A stretch of 64,000 nt of DNA from Rotaria macrura (taxonomy: Eukaryota > Rotifera > Eurotatoria > Philodinida > Philodinidae), in contig OENT01000648.1 in the NCBI GenBank assembly GCA_900239685.1, positions 25,040-89,039 of the forward strand, written 5' to 3'. How positions within the stretch are numbered: position 1 is the stretch's first letter; each line of letters opens with the position of its first letter. The translations under genes and the position numbers were made by a program. Below, piece by piece: positions 1 to 10,598 of the stretch. The notes beneath the pieces are model-generated. The model was not told where the DNA came from and searched no databases. It saw only the letters and a program-made list of their open reading frames with translations.

Positions 1-2887
1 TGTTATTAGATTTTGAAATGAAATCAACTTACAGCACACCAATATCGTCCATCATCAGGTACAGTAGTTCGATTGGTAGTTTTTGAATTGAAATGGTCGG
101 GACAGTTCATGCACGAATAGCATGTCAGACCGTCAGCCAATTGACTCAAGACTGCAATCAAACTAACATTAAATTAAAGTACTTTCAAGAAAATCTCCCT
201 ACCAAATAGAATAAGACAAGCGAAAATAGTTCGTCGAAAAGCAAACATGTCAGTGTAGAAAATCAGTTCGAATTAAATGCATACATAGTCACGCTTGCAT
301 TCACTCGTGCTAGATAGAAGGTAAAAAAAAAAAGTAATCATCTGACGAAAACAAAAATATTAAAAATACGACGGTGAACGAACAGAAAAAGAAAAAAAAA
401 CCCATATAATAATATCAGTATTTTTGTTATTTATTTTCTAAATAAATGGATACTCTGTACATGTATCTTATATAAGTATGCGTTTGCAGTGAATCATAAA
501 TCGCTAAAGATACGTAGATAAATTGAATTCACTAGTATGAACTTTTGATTTTCAGCAATAGACTAATCACGAACAGTATTGAAGTGTGCCGTATTCTATA
601 TGAAGTTCACGAGTCGGCTGAGTTTCATGATCTAATTCTCATAGTGTAATGAGTTCTTCTTGATGAAATCAATCAACTCTACTCTTGGAAAAGTAGATTC
701 GATTCGAGACTTCGAAAATGAAAGTTTACCACATATTAGAATGTTATAGACGAAACTTAGTCATTGACCATCTGAGATTTTATTTTACATTATTACTTCA
801 TAGGCTAAAAACTATCTAATGATGTGTTGATTCGTAGACTATGACATTATTCCCATCGTATCAATCGATTGTCGACATATGACCCTATGAAAAATGTCAG
901 TCAGAGTGTGAATGCCAGAAGAAAGAAGTTTTTCTTACACAAATAAACGCTCTTTCTTTTCTTTTAATACTAGGATTGAGTGTGACTAATAAAGTGATTG
1001 CTTCGCTATTTCATACCTAAACAAAAGAAATTCAATAGCTGAATATTGGGGGTCAGATGCGATGGATATAGTTATACGTAATGGTTTAGACATAGATAAA
1101 ATACGTTAAGAAGCGGCAGAAGAAGCCAAATATGGAACGAAATATAGAAATAATCGTGTTAGAATCAATAGTAGGAATCTGAAATAGGTTTTAGTTACAT
1201 CAAAACCTAGTTGCATGAAAGATCAGTTAGAATACTTGATAATTATAAATTGAAAAACGAGATTATTGGTATGTATAGATTTTTCAAGCAGATGTATATA
1301 GATCAGATAGATCATCGAGTATACATGTATGTCTAACGAGGAAAGACGAGCAACTATTCAATCACTTTTACACTGAAACAATGTGCATGATTTAGTTCCC
1401 AATAAGTTATGAATATTCGGAAAAAAATTTGAACAGATAACTTTCCTTTATGAAAAAACTTCATTTTTACGAGATTGTTTTTAATAATACATAGATGTGT
1501 GCCTTCCCTTCGCCCCAGAAACATCAGATTATTCATAGTCGAATTTCAACTTGAAACCTCACATAGTAACAGGTCTTGAAGAGAATAACTTTTTGAGAAA
1601 GTTTCCAATCTTTTGACTTTTGTGTCGGGAAATGACAATATAAAATATGTTGCTGTGTTTGAGTGATGTCAAAGACACATTATTATAATAGCTCTGTCTA
1701 GTGATAGAAACAATACTAAAATCTGAAATACTCTTCGAAAGCAATTCTCTTTAGCATCTATTTCTATTTAAAGTTTCTCGTTGAAATTCGAAACTGAATT
1801 ATCGAGTACTCCTTAGAGGTGTCGGGGGGGGGGGGGCATCATTCATTAAAAACAATACCATAAAAATGGACTTTTTTCGTAACAGTAAGTTGTTTGCCAA
1901 AAGTTTTTTCAGAGTGTCCATCGCTCATTGAGAAGTACATAATGCACACAGTTTTACTGTAAAAGCGACTGAACAGTTGGTTGCGTTCCTTGGTAGATGG
2001 ATTGTATTAGTTTTGAATTTAGTAGACAAATGATGCATTAAAAGTTCTTAGAAAAATCTTTTGACTGTGAGAAAGAATAGATATTCTAGTACAATCCGAA
2101 TCGATAGCCTTCTTCAATATTTGTTGAAATCAAAATAAAGTGCGAATTCAAAATCAAAGATGAAAAGACAAGATTTCAAGATATACTTCATGATTTCACT
2201 CAAGTTTCCTTTACCAACTAAATGGTGTCATAGAAATAGCTAATAAAGACGTAGTCAATGAATCTGTGGTGTTGTTACTAGACGAGAACCATCAGTGATT
2301 AATTATTGTCGTTTCATCTATATAAAACGTCGACAATTTTGAAACAATTATTTCTATGATCAGCTAAGTCTTGTCGTGTCAAATGAATTCTATTATAACG
2401 ATGAATCTAATACACTCTCATTCATTAGTCGAAGAGTTCAGTTATTGCAAAACATTTCTCTTGATGAAATACCAGTCAGTACTCGATTGAATTCGGCGTT
2501 TTTTTTTCTTTAACTCGTTTTTGTTCTATCTTGAAGTTGTAACCACTATGTTGTATAGCAGAGAAAATATTGCAAAATGATAGAAAAAAAATTAGCCACA
2601 TAATTTTTTATTTTCTCTTCAATTATTTTTCAGCGAGTGTAGCTATACCTGTGTGTCGATAACCCTACATTATTCATCTCATCTTAACGTAAACAAGAAT
2701 ATTAGGCTGCACAGAACGAACTTTCGATTTTTTTCTCGTTCCTAACAATGTATTCAAGGCTGGAAAACTATCGGTAAAATACTTCATATCTAAGTATTGT
2801 CGGGTGGAAACTCAGCGCTGCAAACCAGCATCATTCTCATTACAACTGACATACAGAGCATAAATAATCGAATAAAACAACGAGATT
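1..2887. other. Non-coding stretch upstream of the TIR gene
   Basis: No reading frame with a recognisable domain, and no RNA gene, was seen on either strand; short minus-strand frames at 1354-1744 are low-complexity and lack support. It holds a run of 13 G at about 1824-1836, striking in such AT-rich DNA, and a TATA-like string near 2318-2325 with no gene recognised behind it. The last 100 bases are presumably the promoter and leader of the TIR gene. Confidence 0.5.
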
Positions 2888-3832
2888 ATGTCAAACGAAG
2901 CAACAATTTGGGGTCCTGCCTATAATGAATATCGATTTGGTGATTCACCTGCTGAAGTGAATAAGAATTTGCCTAAAGCTTTCGGTGCCGTTGATTGGAA
3001 TGTATTACCAGTCGCTATTGAATATAAAGAAAATGAAGTAAGATATTTCTTCGTCTATCTCAATGCATTTCCTGACCCAACCAAATTCGTACCTCCAAAT
3101 ACGTATGTTTCATCATCAAGCTATGCTTGCTTTCTCTTTACGAACGGTAAACTATTCCGGACTTCGATTCGTCTTCTCCACGATGATCAAGCACCAAACT
3201 ACAAGACTGTTACAGAAGCGTATGCTCATGCTGTTCATACGCCTATTTTCGACGATGGAACTTTTAACTATGAAGATGAACGAATTTTCTACTTTTCTTC
3301 GTTCCAAAGTGATCATACTGTGATCGAAACGATTTTAAAGGGATGTGTCAAACCGGACGGAAACTTTTGGAATCCATATCCTACCAAGAATGGATCGAAT
3401 AAAGACTCGAATTCAAGCTCTCTTTCTAGTTTATACGATGTGATGATTAGTTATTGTCATCATGACAAAGATTTATGTCAACAATTGCATCAACGTCTAC
3501 TTCAAAATGGCTATCGAGTTTGGATCGATCTCGAGAATATGTACGGTGAGACGGTAACAAGAATGGCAGAAGGCATTGAAAATTCGGAATTTGTTCTTAT
3601 ATACATGTCAGAAAAATATAAGGCGAGTCCAAACTGTCAACTCGAGGCCGAATACGCATTCAAATCTCAACGCTGTCTCATACCCTTGGTATTTCAAAAC
3701 GGCTATAAACCAAGTGGTTGGCTGGGCATGTTAATTGGATTGAGAATGTATGTCGACTTTACAAAATACAATTTTGATACGGCTTATGAGAAACTCATCT
3801 TGGAAATTGAACGATATCGGAAAAAGAAATAG
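2888..3832 (+). CDS. TIR-domain protein with unrecognised N-terminal domain
   Basis: A 314-aa intronless protein. Residues 183-291 form a TIR domain: it opens with YDVMISY, continues with GYRVWIDLENM (BB-loop region), and has the pattern S-x2-Y-x2-S-x2-C-x2-E-x3-A at 241-257. By position E253 corresponds to the catalytic glutamate of NAD-cleaving TIR domains such as SARM1, so NADase activity is possible; this is inferred. Residues 1-165 are a separate, globular-looking region (YRFGDSP, WNVLP, EVRYFFVYL) that I do not recognise, joined by a Ser/Asn-rich linker at 168-182. No signal peptide or membrane segment is seen, so it is probably cytosolic. The start is the first ATG of a long open frame; an AATAAA lies at 3856-3861. 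Lack of introns contrasts with most neighbours and could mean retrocopy or transfer. Confidence 0.85.
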   Translation: MSNEATIWGPAYNEYRFGDSPAEVNKNLPKAFGAVDWNVLPVAIEYKENEVRYFFVYLNAFPDPTKFVPPNTYVSSSSYACFLFTNGKLFRTSIRLLHDDQAPNYKTVTEAYAHAVHTPIFDDGTFNYEDERIFYFSSFQSDHTVIETILKGCVKPDGNFWNPYPTKNGSNKDSNSSSLSSLYDVMISYCHHDKDLCQQLHQRLLQNGYRVWIDLENMYGETVTRMAEGIENSEFVLIYMSEKYKASPNCQLEAEYAFKSQRCLIPLVFQNGYKPSGWLGMLIGLRMYVDFTKYNFDTAYEKLILEIERYRKKK

Positions 3833-5753
3833 GATTCAATTGACAGCAATATAAAAATAAACAGATGTCATTTAAAAACGAGACTGAATCATTACTCTTG
3901 TAGTCTTACTAAGCTTATTTAGATAAATAAAATTTAGTCATGAATACTTACCAATAAAATAGTGTATGGCTGCTTTTTTGTTTCATATTATCTCAATTCA
4001 ATTGAATATACGAGTTCGATTTCCATTCCTTTTATTTGATTAGATTCTCGCTAAAATGATATTCAATTAAATATACGTATAGCATAAATAAAATTTCAGG
4101 ATTTTCAACAGGAAACTAGAGCAAATCTATGTGGAGTACTCGATCCTCTGTACGAATACTATGACTCTTACAGATTGTTGGTACACTCAACTACTAAACA
4201 TTGTCGATTCAAAGTCTCTTTGATTTTTCAAAGTGATGATTGGGATTTCACATCGTTCAAATATGTATTTTCAGAAATGTTCTCTCTCCCTCTCTCAATT
4301 ACAGTCTATCCATGGACATTGAATTTCATGAAGCTACAAATGTATACTGTACATATCTTTGAGGATTCATTCGTTCATATTCTTTTATCTCTTAGGATGG
4401 TAGTGTCGGGAAAAAAAACAAGATACAACTATAAATACAATACATACAAACAGAACGAAACGATTCTGATATGAGTATTTCGTTACAACAAAATTAACAA
4501 AGAACATGTTCACGGATCTTTATTTGGTTTATATGTCAACAAATTTATTTGATATTGAAAAAAATCAGATTACTAATTTTATCACTACCGATTACAGCTC
4601 TGACAATTCCCTCGTTCTAAAATAGTATCAGATCACACAAGATAGTGCCAACATAGGCTTTCTTGAATGTGCTGATATACGACGAAAGAGATATTGACTA
4701 AATGACAATCAGGCAAAAGTATCTTCCTAGAAAATAGACCTAGTTGGTACCTATTTGAAAGTTACATTTTGCTTGTATTTTCTGGTGAACTTTATTGTTC
4801 TATTAGATTTATATTACCGAAGACAAAACTTCCCTGTAACTATATTCATTGCTAGAACAGTTTCATGCATAATCAATATATACACGACAGCCTTGTAATA
4901 AAGTTTTTGCTCTATTGCATCACATGTATTGAGGAATGTTATCTATGCAAGAGCACCTAACAATAAGAACAATCTATATTGTAATATGGAATAGTCGACA
5001 AAATGAAATGTTAACATCTAACGTTTTGATTCGTAGAGAGAACAAATAGTGAACTCGATTTTGTATAATGCAAGAGCAAAAACGTGATTGATTAGGTTTT
5101 TGATCGGTCTTGCTGATTGTTGATGATATTTTTCAAAATTTGTATATTGAATAACACTGGTGGATCCACCGTTTCGGCTAACCAGCGCCAGTCACTTTCT
5201 CATGAACTTTGCCCAGCAGAAATAAAATAGAAAGATATCGCATTGCATCAAATAGGCTTCGAGAAGCATGTTTTGAGCAAAACCTAAACCCATTTCATTG
5301 ATTTTCTAGATCCGTTACTGATGGCGACAGTATTTGAATTTTGCTTTAAGAGAAAAAAATTACCAGCAATCATGCATTGAATATTTTCAATATTGATCTC
5401 ACAGTAGAAATCATGCAGAAATGTAAATTTTTCATTCACTTCCTGAAGACCTATGGTTTCTTAATTCATTCAAGTGTACATTGATTAGTGGCAATCCAAA
5501 TAGTGCATAAAATTATGATGGGTGAATCGAATCAGCAGCTCTTAGAACAGTTACGCAGTATTTTTATTGATTAATATTTTATTTTTAACTTATAATAAAA
5601 TCGGAAGAAGATATAAATTATTTATTGCCATAATCAATATTTTGCAGTCCATATTTTCATTCCTATAAATACGTATGTGTATGTATTAAATCCATCAATC
5701 GGGTGGTATTTAACAGAGGATTTTTTTTTCTGTACAACAATAACAACTGGAAT
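3833..5753. other. Spacer between TIR gene and cysteine-rich peptide gene
   Basis: After the TIR poly(A) signal I see no supported gene. A 99-codon frame at 4175-4474 has no domain and biased low-complexity composition. A 12-base perfect palindrome (ggtggatccacc) lies near 5159-5170. The last 60 bases should carry the promoter of the peptide gene; no recognisable immune-response element was found. Confidence 0.45.
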
Positions 5754-6040
5754 ATGGCTAATACTTCTATTCGTGTATTGATGGTTGTCCTACTGATCTT
5801 CTCGATCTACATGTGTAAGAACACGTTTAATATTTACTTAAAAGCAATTTATTAATATTTCATTTAGGCGAAGTTCAAAGTAAATGGTGCCGTTGTCCGT
5901 TTAATCCTTCGTTATGCAGCCAAGGTTGTCAGAATAAATTTTCTAACAGTACAGTATCAAGCTGTCAGGGATTTTTCAAAACGGATTGTCGATGCAATGA
6001 GGGAAGCAAAATGGTACGACTTGGCAACATGAATTGTTAA
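5754..6040 (+). CDS. Secreted cationic cysteine-rich peptide, defensin-like (two exons)
   Basis: Exon 1 is 5754-5814 and exon 2 is 5868-6040; a 53-nt GT-AG intron splits a Cys codon (phase 1). The product is 77 aa. Residues 1-19 are a classical signal peptide (MANTSIRVLMVVLLIFS then IY), with cleavage likely near residue 25 after EVQS. The mature part, about 52 aa, starts KWCRC and has eight cysteines: C-x-C-x6-C-x3-C-x11-C-x7-C-x-C-x13-C. Dropping the first and last cysteines leaves the CS-alpha-beta pattern (C-x6-C-x3-C-x11-C-x7-C-x-C) of invertebrate defensins, plus one extra pair. Net charge is about +5 (7 K/R, 2 D/E). AATAAA lies at 6129-6134. It could be an antimicrobial peptide, a toxin-like peptide or a protease inhibitor; the fold is inferred from spacing alone. 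Confidence 0.75.
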
Positions 6041-7087
6041 CAATCACATTACAAAATCTTAAAATTTCGTAGTGGGAAACTTTTTTCTATCTAAATATCT
6101 ATCGCTTCTTTAATGTAATATTGATTCCAATAAACACTAATTCATGATCAGTGTCTACTTTTCAGTATTGATGAATTGATACCAATCTAAGAGATTCAAA
6201 GTATTTGATGAACATCATTTTTCGATCATTGACTAAAACTTTAGAGCTAGATCTATAGAAGATGCGTAGACGGCCAAGATAAGATTTTGTTTGATTTTAA
6301 AAGACAACGAACTGTCGTACTAGTTTAGTACCATAACAAAATAAAATCGGTACGAGTTTTCGTCACGATACGTAATAAAGGTAACATTATAAATGATTGT
6401 CCTTGGTAAACTCAATAAAAAGCAATCGCAAAGACATTGAATGATGATATATTTGAGTATCCAATCATGAATACTGTGTGACTAATTCGGTAAGGTGAAT
6501 CACAGCTGAATTGGCATAAATTACACTTATGAACTACTAAACCTAAGTCGCTCTAACAGGTGAGAGGAACGAATATAGATCGAAAAATTCGTTTTCTTTT
6601 ATCCGTTGATAGTGTAACTGATTGATGGTTTGCAATCGGACAGTCGTCGCTTATATTTTCTGCATAATGCTTTTCGGCAAGGATTGCTTAAACTAAATAG
6701 TATTCAAATTATCAAAGAATTGCCATATCGAACTGTATAAATCTTTCGAGTTGAATAACTGATGATGTAATATCGAATTGCCGAAGCAATATATTTGTTG
6801 CTGTCAGTAATTTTCATTTTGGAATACATTAACAATGAATGTGATCAGCTCGAAAAGGAAGGTAGAATGCAGAATTATGAAAATAAAATCAATAAGGAAC
6901 CTTGAAAAGCAGGTCATTATTTGCATATACTGTTTACCAGTTGAAATCCATAAAAGCTAGATCATTTCTAAGAGCAACTGAAATGTTGTAACCATCATCA
7001 TCGCATAGTATTTACTATTATTCATGTAACAATGTGCTTTCGGAAGTCTTATTATTCGTTTAAAAATCGTTTCTAGGATTAATATTA
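6041..7087. other. Spacer, nothing recognised
   Basis: Beyond the poly(A) signal of the peptide gene this AT-rich stretch has no supported frame, RNA gene or clear repeat. Confidence 0.4.
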
Positions 7088-7323
7088 CCAGGGATACAAC
7101 GAGGACGATGAATCACCGGTAACTGTCAGTACCGGTTTATACCGGCTAATACGTGCTTTATACAGGTTTATACGAACGATATAACGGTGAAAATAACTGG
7201 TCGTTGCGCTACCCGTCCTACCACCTTTGAACGACTTTTAGCATATTTGGGTTTATACCGGCTTATAAGAGTAACCAGTGACACGGTTACTAATTGTAGC
7301 GGTTATCGCCCCCGTTGCATCCG
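7088..7323. mobile_element. Short inverted-repeat element built of accggtttat-like motifs
   Basis: A 236-bp GC-richer island in AT-rich spacer. Its ends are inverted copies: about 15 of 19 bases match between gggatacaacgaggacgat near the left end and the reverse complement of the right end, which terminates in cgttgcatccg. Both ends abut a TA dinucleotide (7086-7087 and 7324-7325). The interior repeats a short motif (accggtttat, taccggctta) several times on both strands. No coding capacity. It looks like a non-autonomous MITE-type element; the TA flanks could be chance in this composition. Confidence 0.5.
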
Positions 7324-7325
7324 TA

Positions 7326-8907
7326 AATATCACTATTTAAAAAGATAAGATTATTCATTTCGGTGTAATCTAAACGATAGACCCAAAACCTTAGAAGATT
7401 CTCAAAAACTAAACAGTCTGAAGGTCTTATATTTCATTTGACCAAATAGTTTAACTAAGAATATATAATTTTAGTTCAAAGACTGAGAATAAAATATTCA
7501 TGATACGACATGATAGAGATTTTAGCATAATAATCAAGTAATTATACAAGATGACATTGATCGTTACTGATACATGTATGATGTGAGGGTTCCAGAGAGG
7601 TTAATATGAGAAGTTTTTCGAGGTAAATGACGAACGGGATGCAAAACAAACAATTCCTAATTAGTCACATCGATGCATTGTCGAAGTCATGTTCTGTTGA
7701 TTAAATTTTGTTGGTGTACATTCTCTTATAAAATAAAGTAATTTTAATTATACACAGATAACATTAAAAATATTACAGCGGAAACGGTATATATCTAGCT
7801 AAAATCAATAAAACACATTACAAGGACTCTGCCATCTACATCTGCAGTGAGGCGCTTGCTTCAAAATATAATACATTCTCACGACCGAAAATCCTTGTTT
7901 TGGATTTCTGTCAGTCTACTTTAAATATCCCATTTGAAAAATAAATAACCAACTGACACGTGTTGAACAATGAAAAAACGCAGAACGAAGATAGGTGTGA
8001 ATCTAATGATTGAGCACTCAGAACTGTTTTTCAACGTATAGAGCATATTTTAAACTCTATTGACTTATAGAGATGAATGCATCTTACTTTGACAACGAAT
8101 GTTTTGCTACAGAATCCTTCAGCTTCTTTCAAGATAGTTGACTTCTGTAGTTCGAACGTTTGTTCCCTTGAAAAGTATTACACATTTCGCAGTGTCCCAT
8201 CATGTTTTAACATCCGTATTCGCAACTATGAAAAGAATCTAGCTAAGTTGTGCACAAAATGTTCGTTCTTTTGTTTTAAAATATCATTGATTGTGTCAGC
8301 AAATTTCACTATCCAAATTTTATCAACCGTGGATCACCGTTGAAAAGATACATGATCTTTTTAAAGATGAGAGCTCTCTTAATAAACACGATTAAAAGTT
8401 GTAAAAGAACTTTTCATAGAAACTGTATCAAGGTTTTTGGTTAACATGTATGCACAACGTTTGAAAAACGTGTACTCTTATTGAAGCAGTGCGCCTTATG
8501 TAAATATTAATGACTGTCTTTATAAATTCATTAAATTATTTATCATTGTCTGGAATGATACTTTAACATTCATGAAGGTACATAAATTAACTTTCTTTTG
8601 CTGTCAACTCAAACACCTTCAGGATCGTATTGGATTTACTCTGATTCTTTATTTTCGAGTTTTATTTTGATCTTTTCTCTATCCATCACATTGCCTATGG
8701 TGAGGATCATTGTTTTAATATGTCTGATCTTCTTAGATATTTCTCGTTCAACAGATGTCGTTAATCATCAGATATTATAAGTTATCATATATTAAACATC
8801 AATGAATTTGAATGGATTGTTTTAAAAATCCACAATATATCAAAGAAGTGGAAAATTTTTGATGAAATCTGCTGTTCTATGCGTGTATTGAACTTATAGA
8901 TACGACT
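7326..8907. other. Spacer upstream of RCL1
   Basis: No supported gene. The frame at 8077-8343 has low-complexity sequence and no recognisable domain. The RCL1 promoter must lie in the last part, but no clear core element was identified. Confidence 0.4.
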
Positions 8908-10598
8908 ATGACTCTTCAATTTGATGGTTGTGCTTATTTTCGTCAACGTCTTGCTTTATCAACACTAAGTTATACACCAATTAAAATAAAAAATATTCGA
9001 TCAAAAGAAGATGAACCTGGACTGCGCCGTACTAAAATTCTTTTTTGATAGATTTATTAAATATTCACAGTATTATTCTTTTGTTCTCAGAGTTTGAAAT
9101 GAGTCTACTGCATTTGTTAGAAAAACTTACGAATGGAAGTAAAGTAGAAATCAATAGCACTGGTTAGTAATGAAATAAATTTCTTTCTATATTATACTAA
9201 ACCACATATCTTTCATATTTAGGTACTGCAGTTTACTATGTACCTGGTACTTTAACTGGTGGTATAGTTGAACATGAATGTTCGCTACAGCGTGGTATTG
9301 GTTACTTTCTTGAGTTTGTTCTCTATATGGCACCATTTATGAAAACAGCTCTTGAACTTCGATTAAAAGGTGTAACCAATGATCGTGATGATCCTTCAGT
9401 AAGTATTGCTTTCTTGTTTTGTTTCATCGAATTCGATCTATGATTGTTGTTACGTACTTTTAAAGGTTGATCTTATTAAATATTCAGCACTACCAATTAT
9501 GAAACGATTTCTCGGATCTGATGATGGCCTAGAACTTAAAGTAACTATATACAATTTGAGAGAAAAGAAAATGCAATGCATCATGTATTGTGTAGATAAT
9601 GAAACGAGGTGCTAAACCAAATGGTGGTGGTGAAATTCTATTTCGTTGTCCAACAAAAATGAAATTAAGACCATGTCAATGGACTGACCCTGGAAAAATA
9701 AAACGTATTCGTGGCGTTGCGTATGACTAGTCTACTTTTTCGATCTCGTTTCTATTCCGATGAATTTTAGTTATGCTATGCGTGTGTCACCAGGTTTAGC
9801 AAATCGTTTAATTGAAACAGCAAAAGGATTACTATTAAAATTTTTACCTGATGTTTATATTTATGTTGATCATCAAAAAGGAGTGAATGCTGGTTTGTAA
9901 GTATTGTATTTAGTTTATGAAATGACAACCTAACAATTCTATGACTAGATCACCGTGTTATGGTTTAACATTGGCTGCTGAAACAAAAAATGGTTCAGTC
10001 ATTTCTGCAGAAAGTTGTTCGATACCACGTGCCAATGAAGGTGATACAACAGCAATAACAATACCTGAAGAATTAGCTAAAGAAGCTGTTTATAAACTTC
10101 TTGATGAAATATATAAAGTAAGAAGAAGAAAATCTATTACGATCGAGAGTTCATTTTCGATATTTTTTTAAAGGCCGGTGTAATAGACTCGTTTGGTCAA
10201 GCACTAACGTTTCATTATATGGCACTTAATCAAGCCGATGTTTCTAAAGTAATTACAGGTCCATTGAATTCTTATTCGTAAGTATTGAATCCTGATTTAT
10301 GTTCTGTTTCTTTGACAATTAGAAATAGTTGATTGTTTTCTTTTAATTTCTATTCAGAATGCAGTATCTTCGATATTTGAAACAATTCTTTCAAATAATG
10401 TTTAAAATTGATAATCCACAAGCAGTATTGAAAAATACCAGTGAAAAGATGGAAGCAGATATAGATGAGTCTGATGAAGAAAAATCGGCATCCGATGATG
10501 ATGATGATGATGATGATGGATTGAAAACTGGTAGTCCAAAAGTTCTTGTAACAGCTGTTGGAATTAGTTATCATAATTTGACGAAAACATTAATCTAG
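8908..10598 (+). CDS. RCL1: RNA 3'-terminal phosphate cyclase-like protein RCL1
   Basis: Nucleolar protein of the cyclase fold needed for 18S rRNA maturation (early pre-rRNA cleavages, with BMS1). Nine exons join in phase: 8908-9028, 9091-9162, 9223-9398, 9466-9540, 9596-9720, 9771-9896, 9949-10117, 10174-10277, 10358-10598, with introns of 50-80 nt. Hallmarks are CAYFRQRLALSTLS at the start, TNGSKVEINSTG, HECSLQRGIGYFLE, KGVTNDRDDPS, PNGGGE, LTDPGKIKRIRG-like DPGKIKRIRGVAYAMRVSP, DVYIYVDHQKGVNAG and GISYHNLTKTLI at the C-terminus. The match to animal RCL1 runs end to end, so identity is firm. Oddity: before the last strand there is an acidic insert (DESDEEK, then eight Asp) where vertebrate RCL1 has a shorter linker. 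An aataaa-type signal lies near 10633. Confidence 0.95.

Noticed and set aside
4175-4474. 99-codon plus-strand frame after the TIR gene
   Set aside because: Low-complexity hydrophobic/Ser composition, no domain, no splice partners; expected by chance at this AT content.
8077-8343. 88-codon frame upstream of RCL1
   Set aside because: No recognisable domain or coding-like composition; starts and ends in AT-rich spacer.
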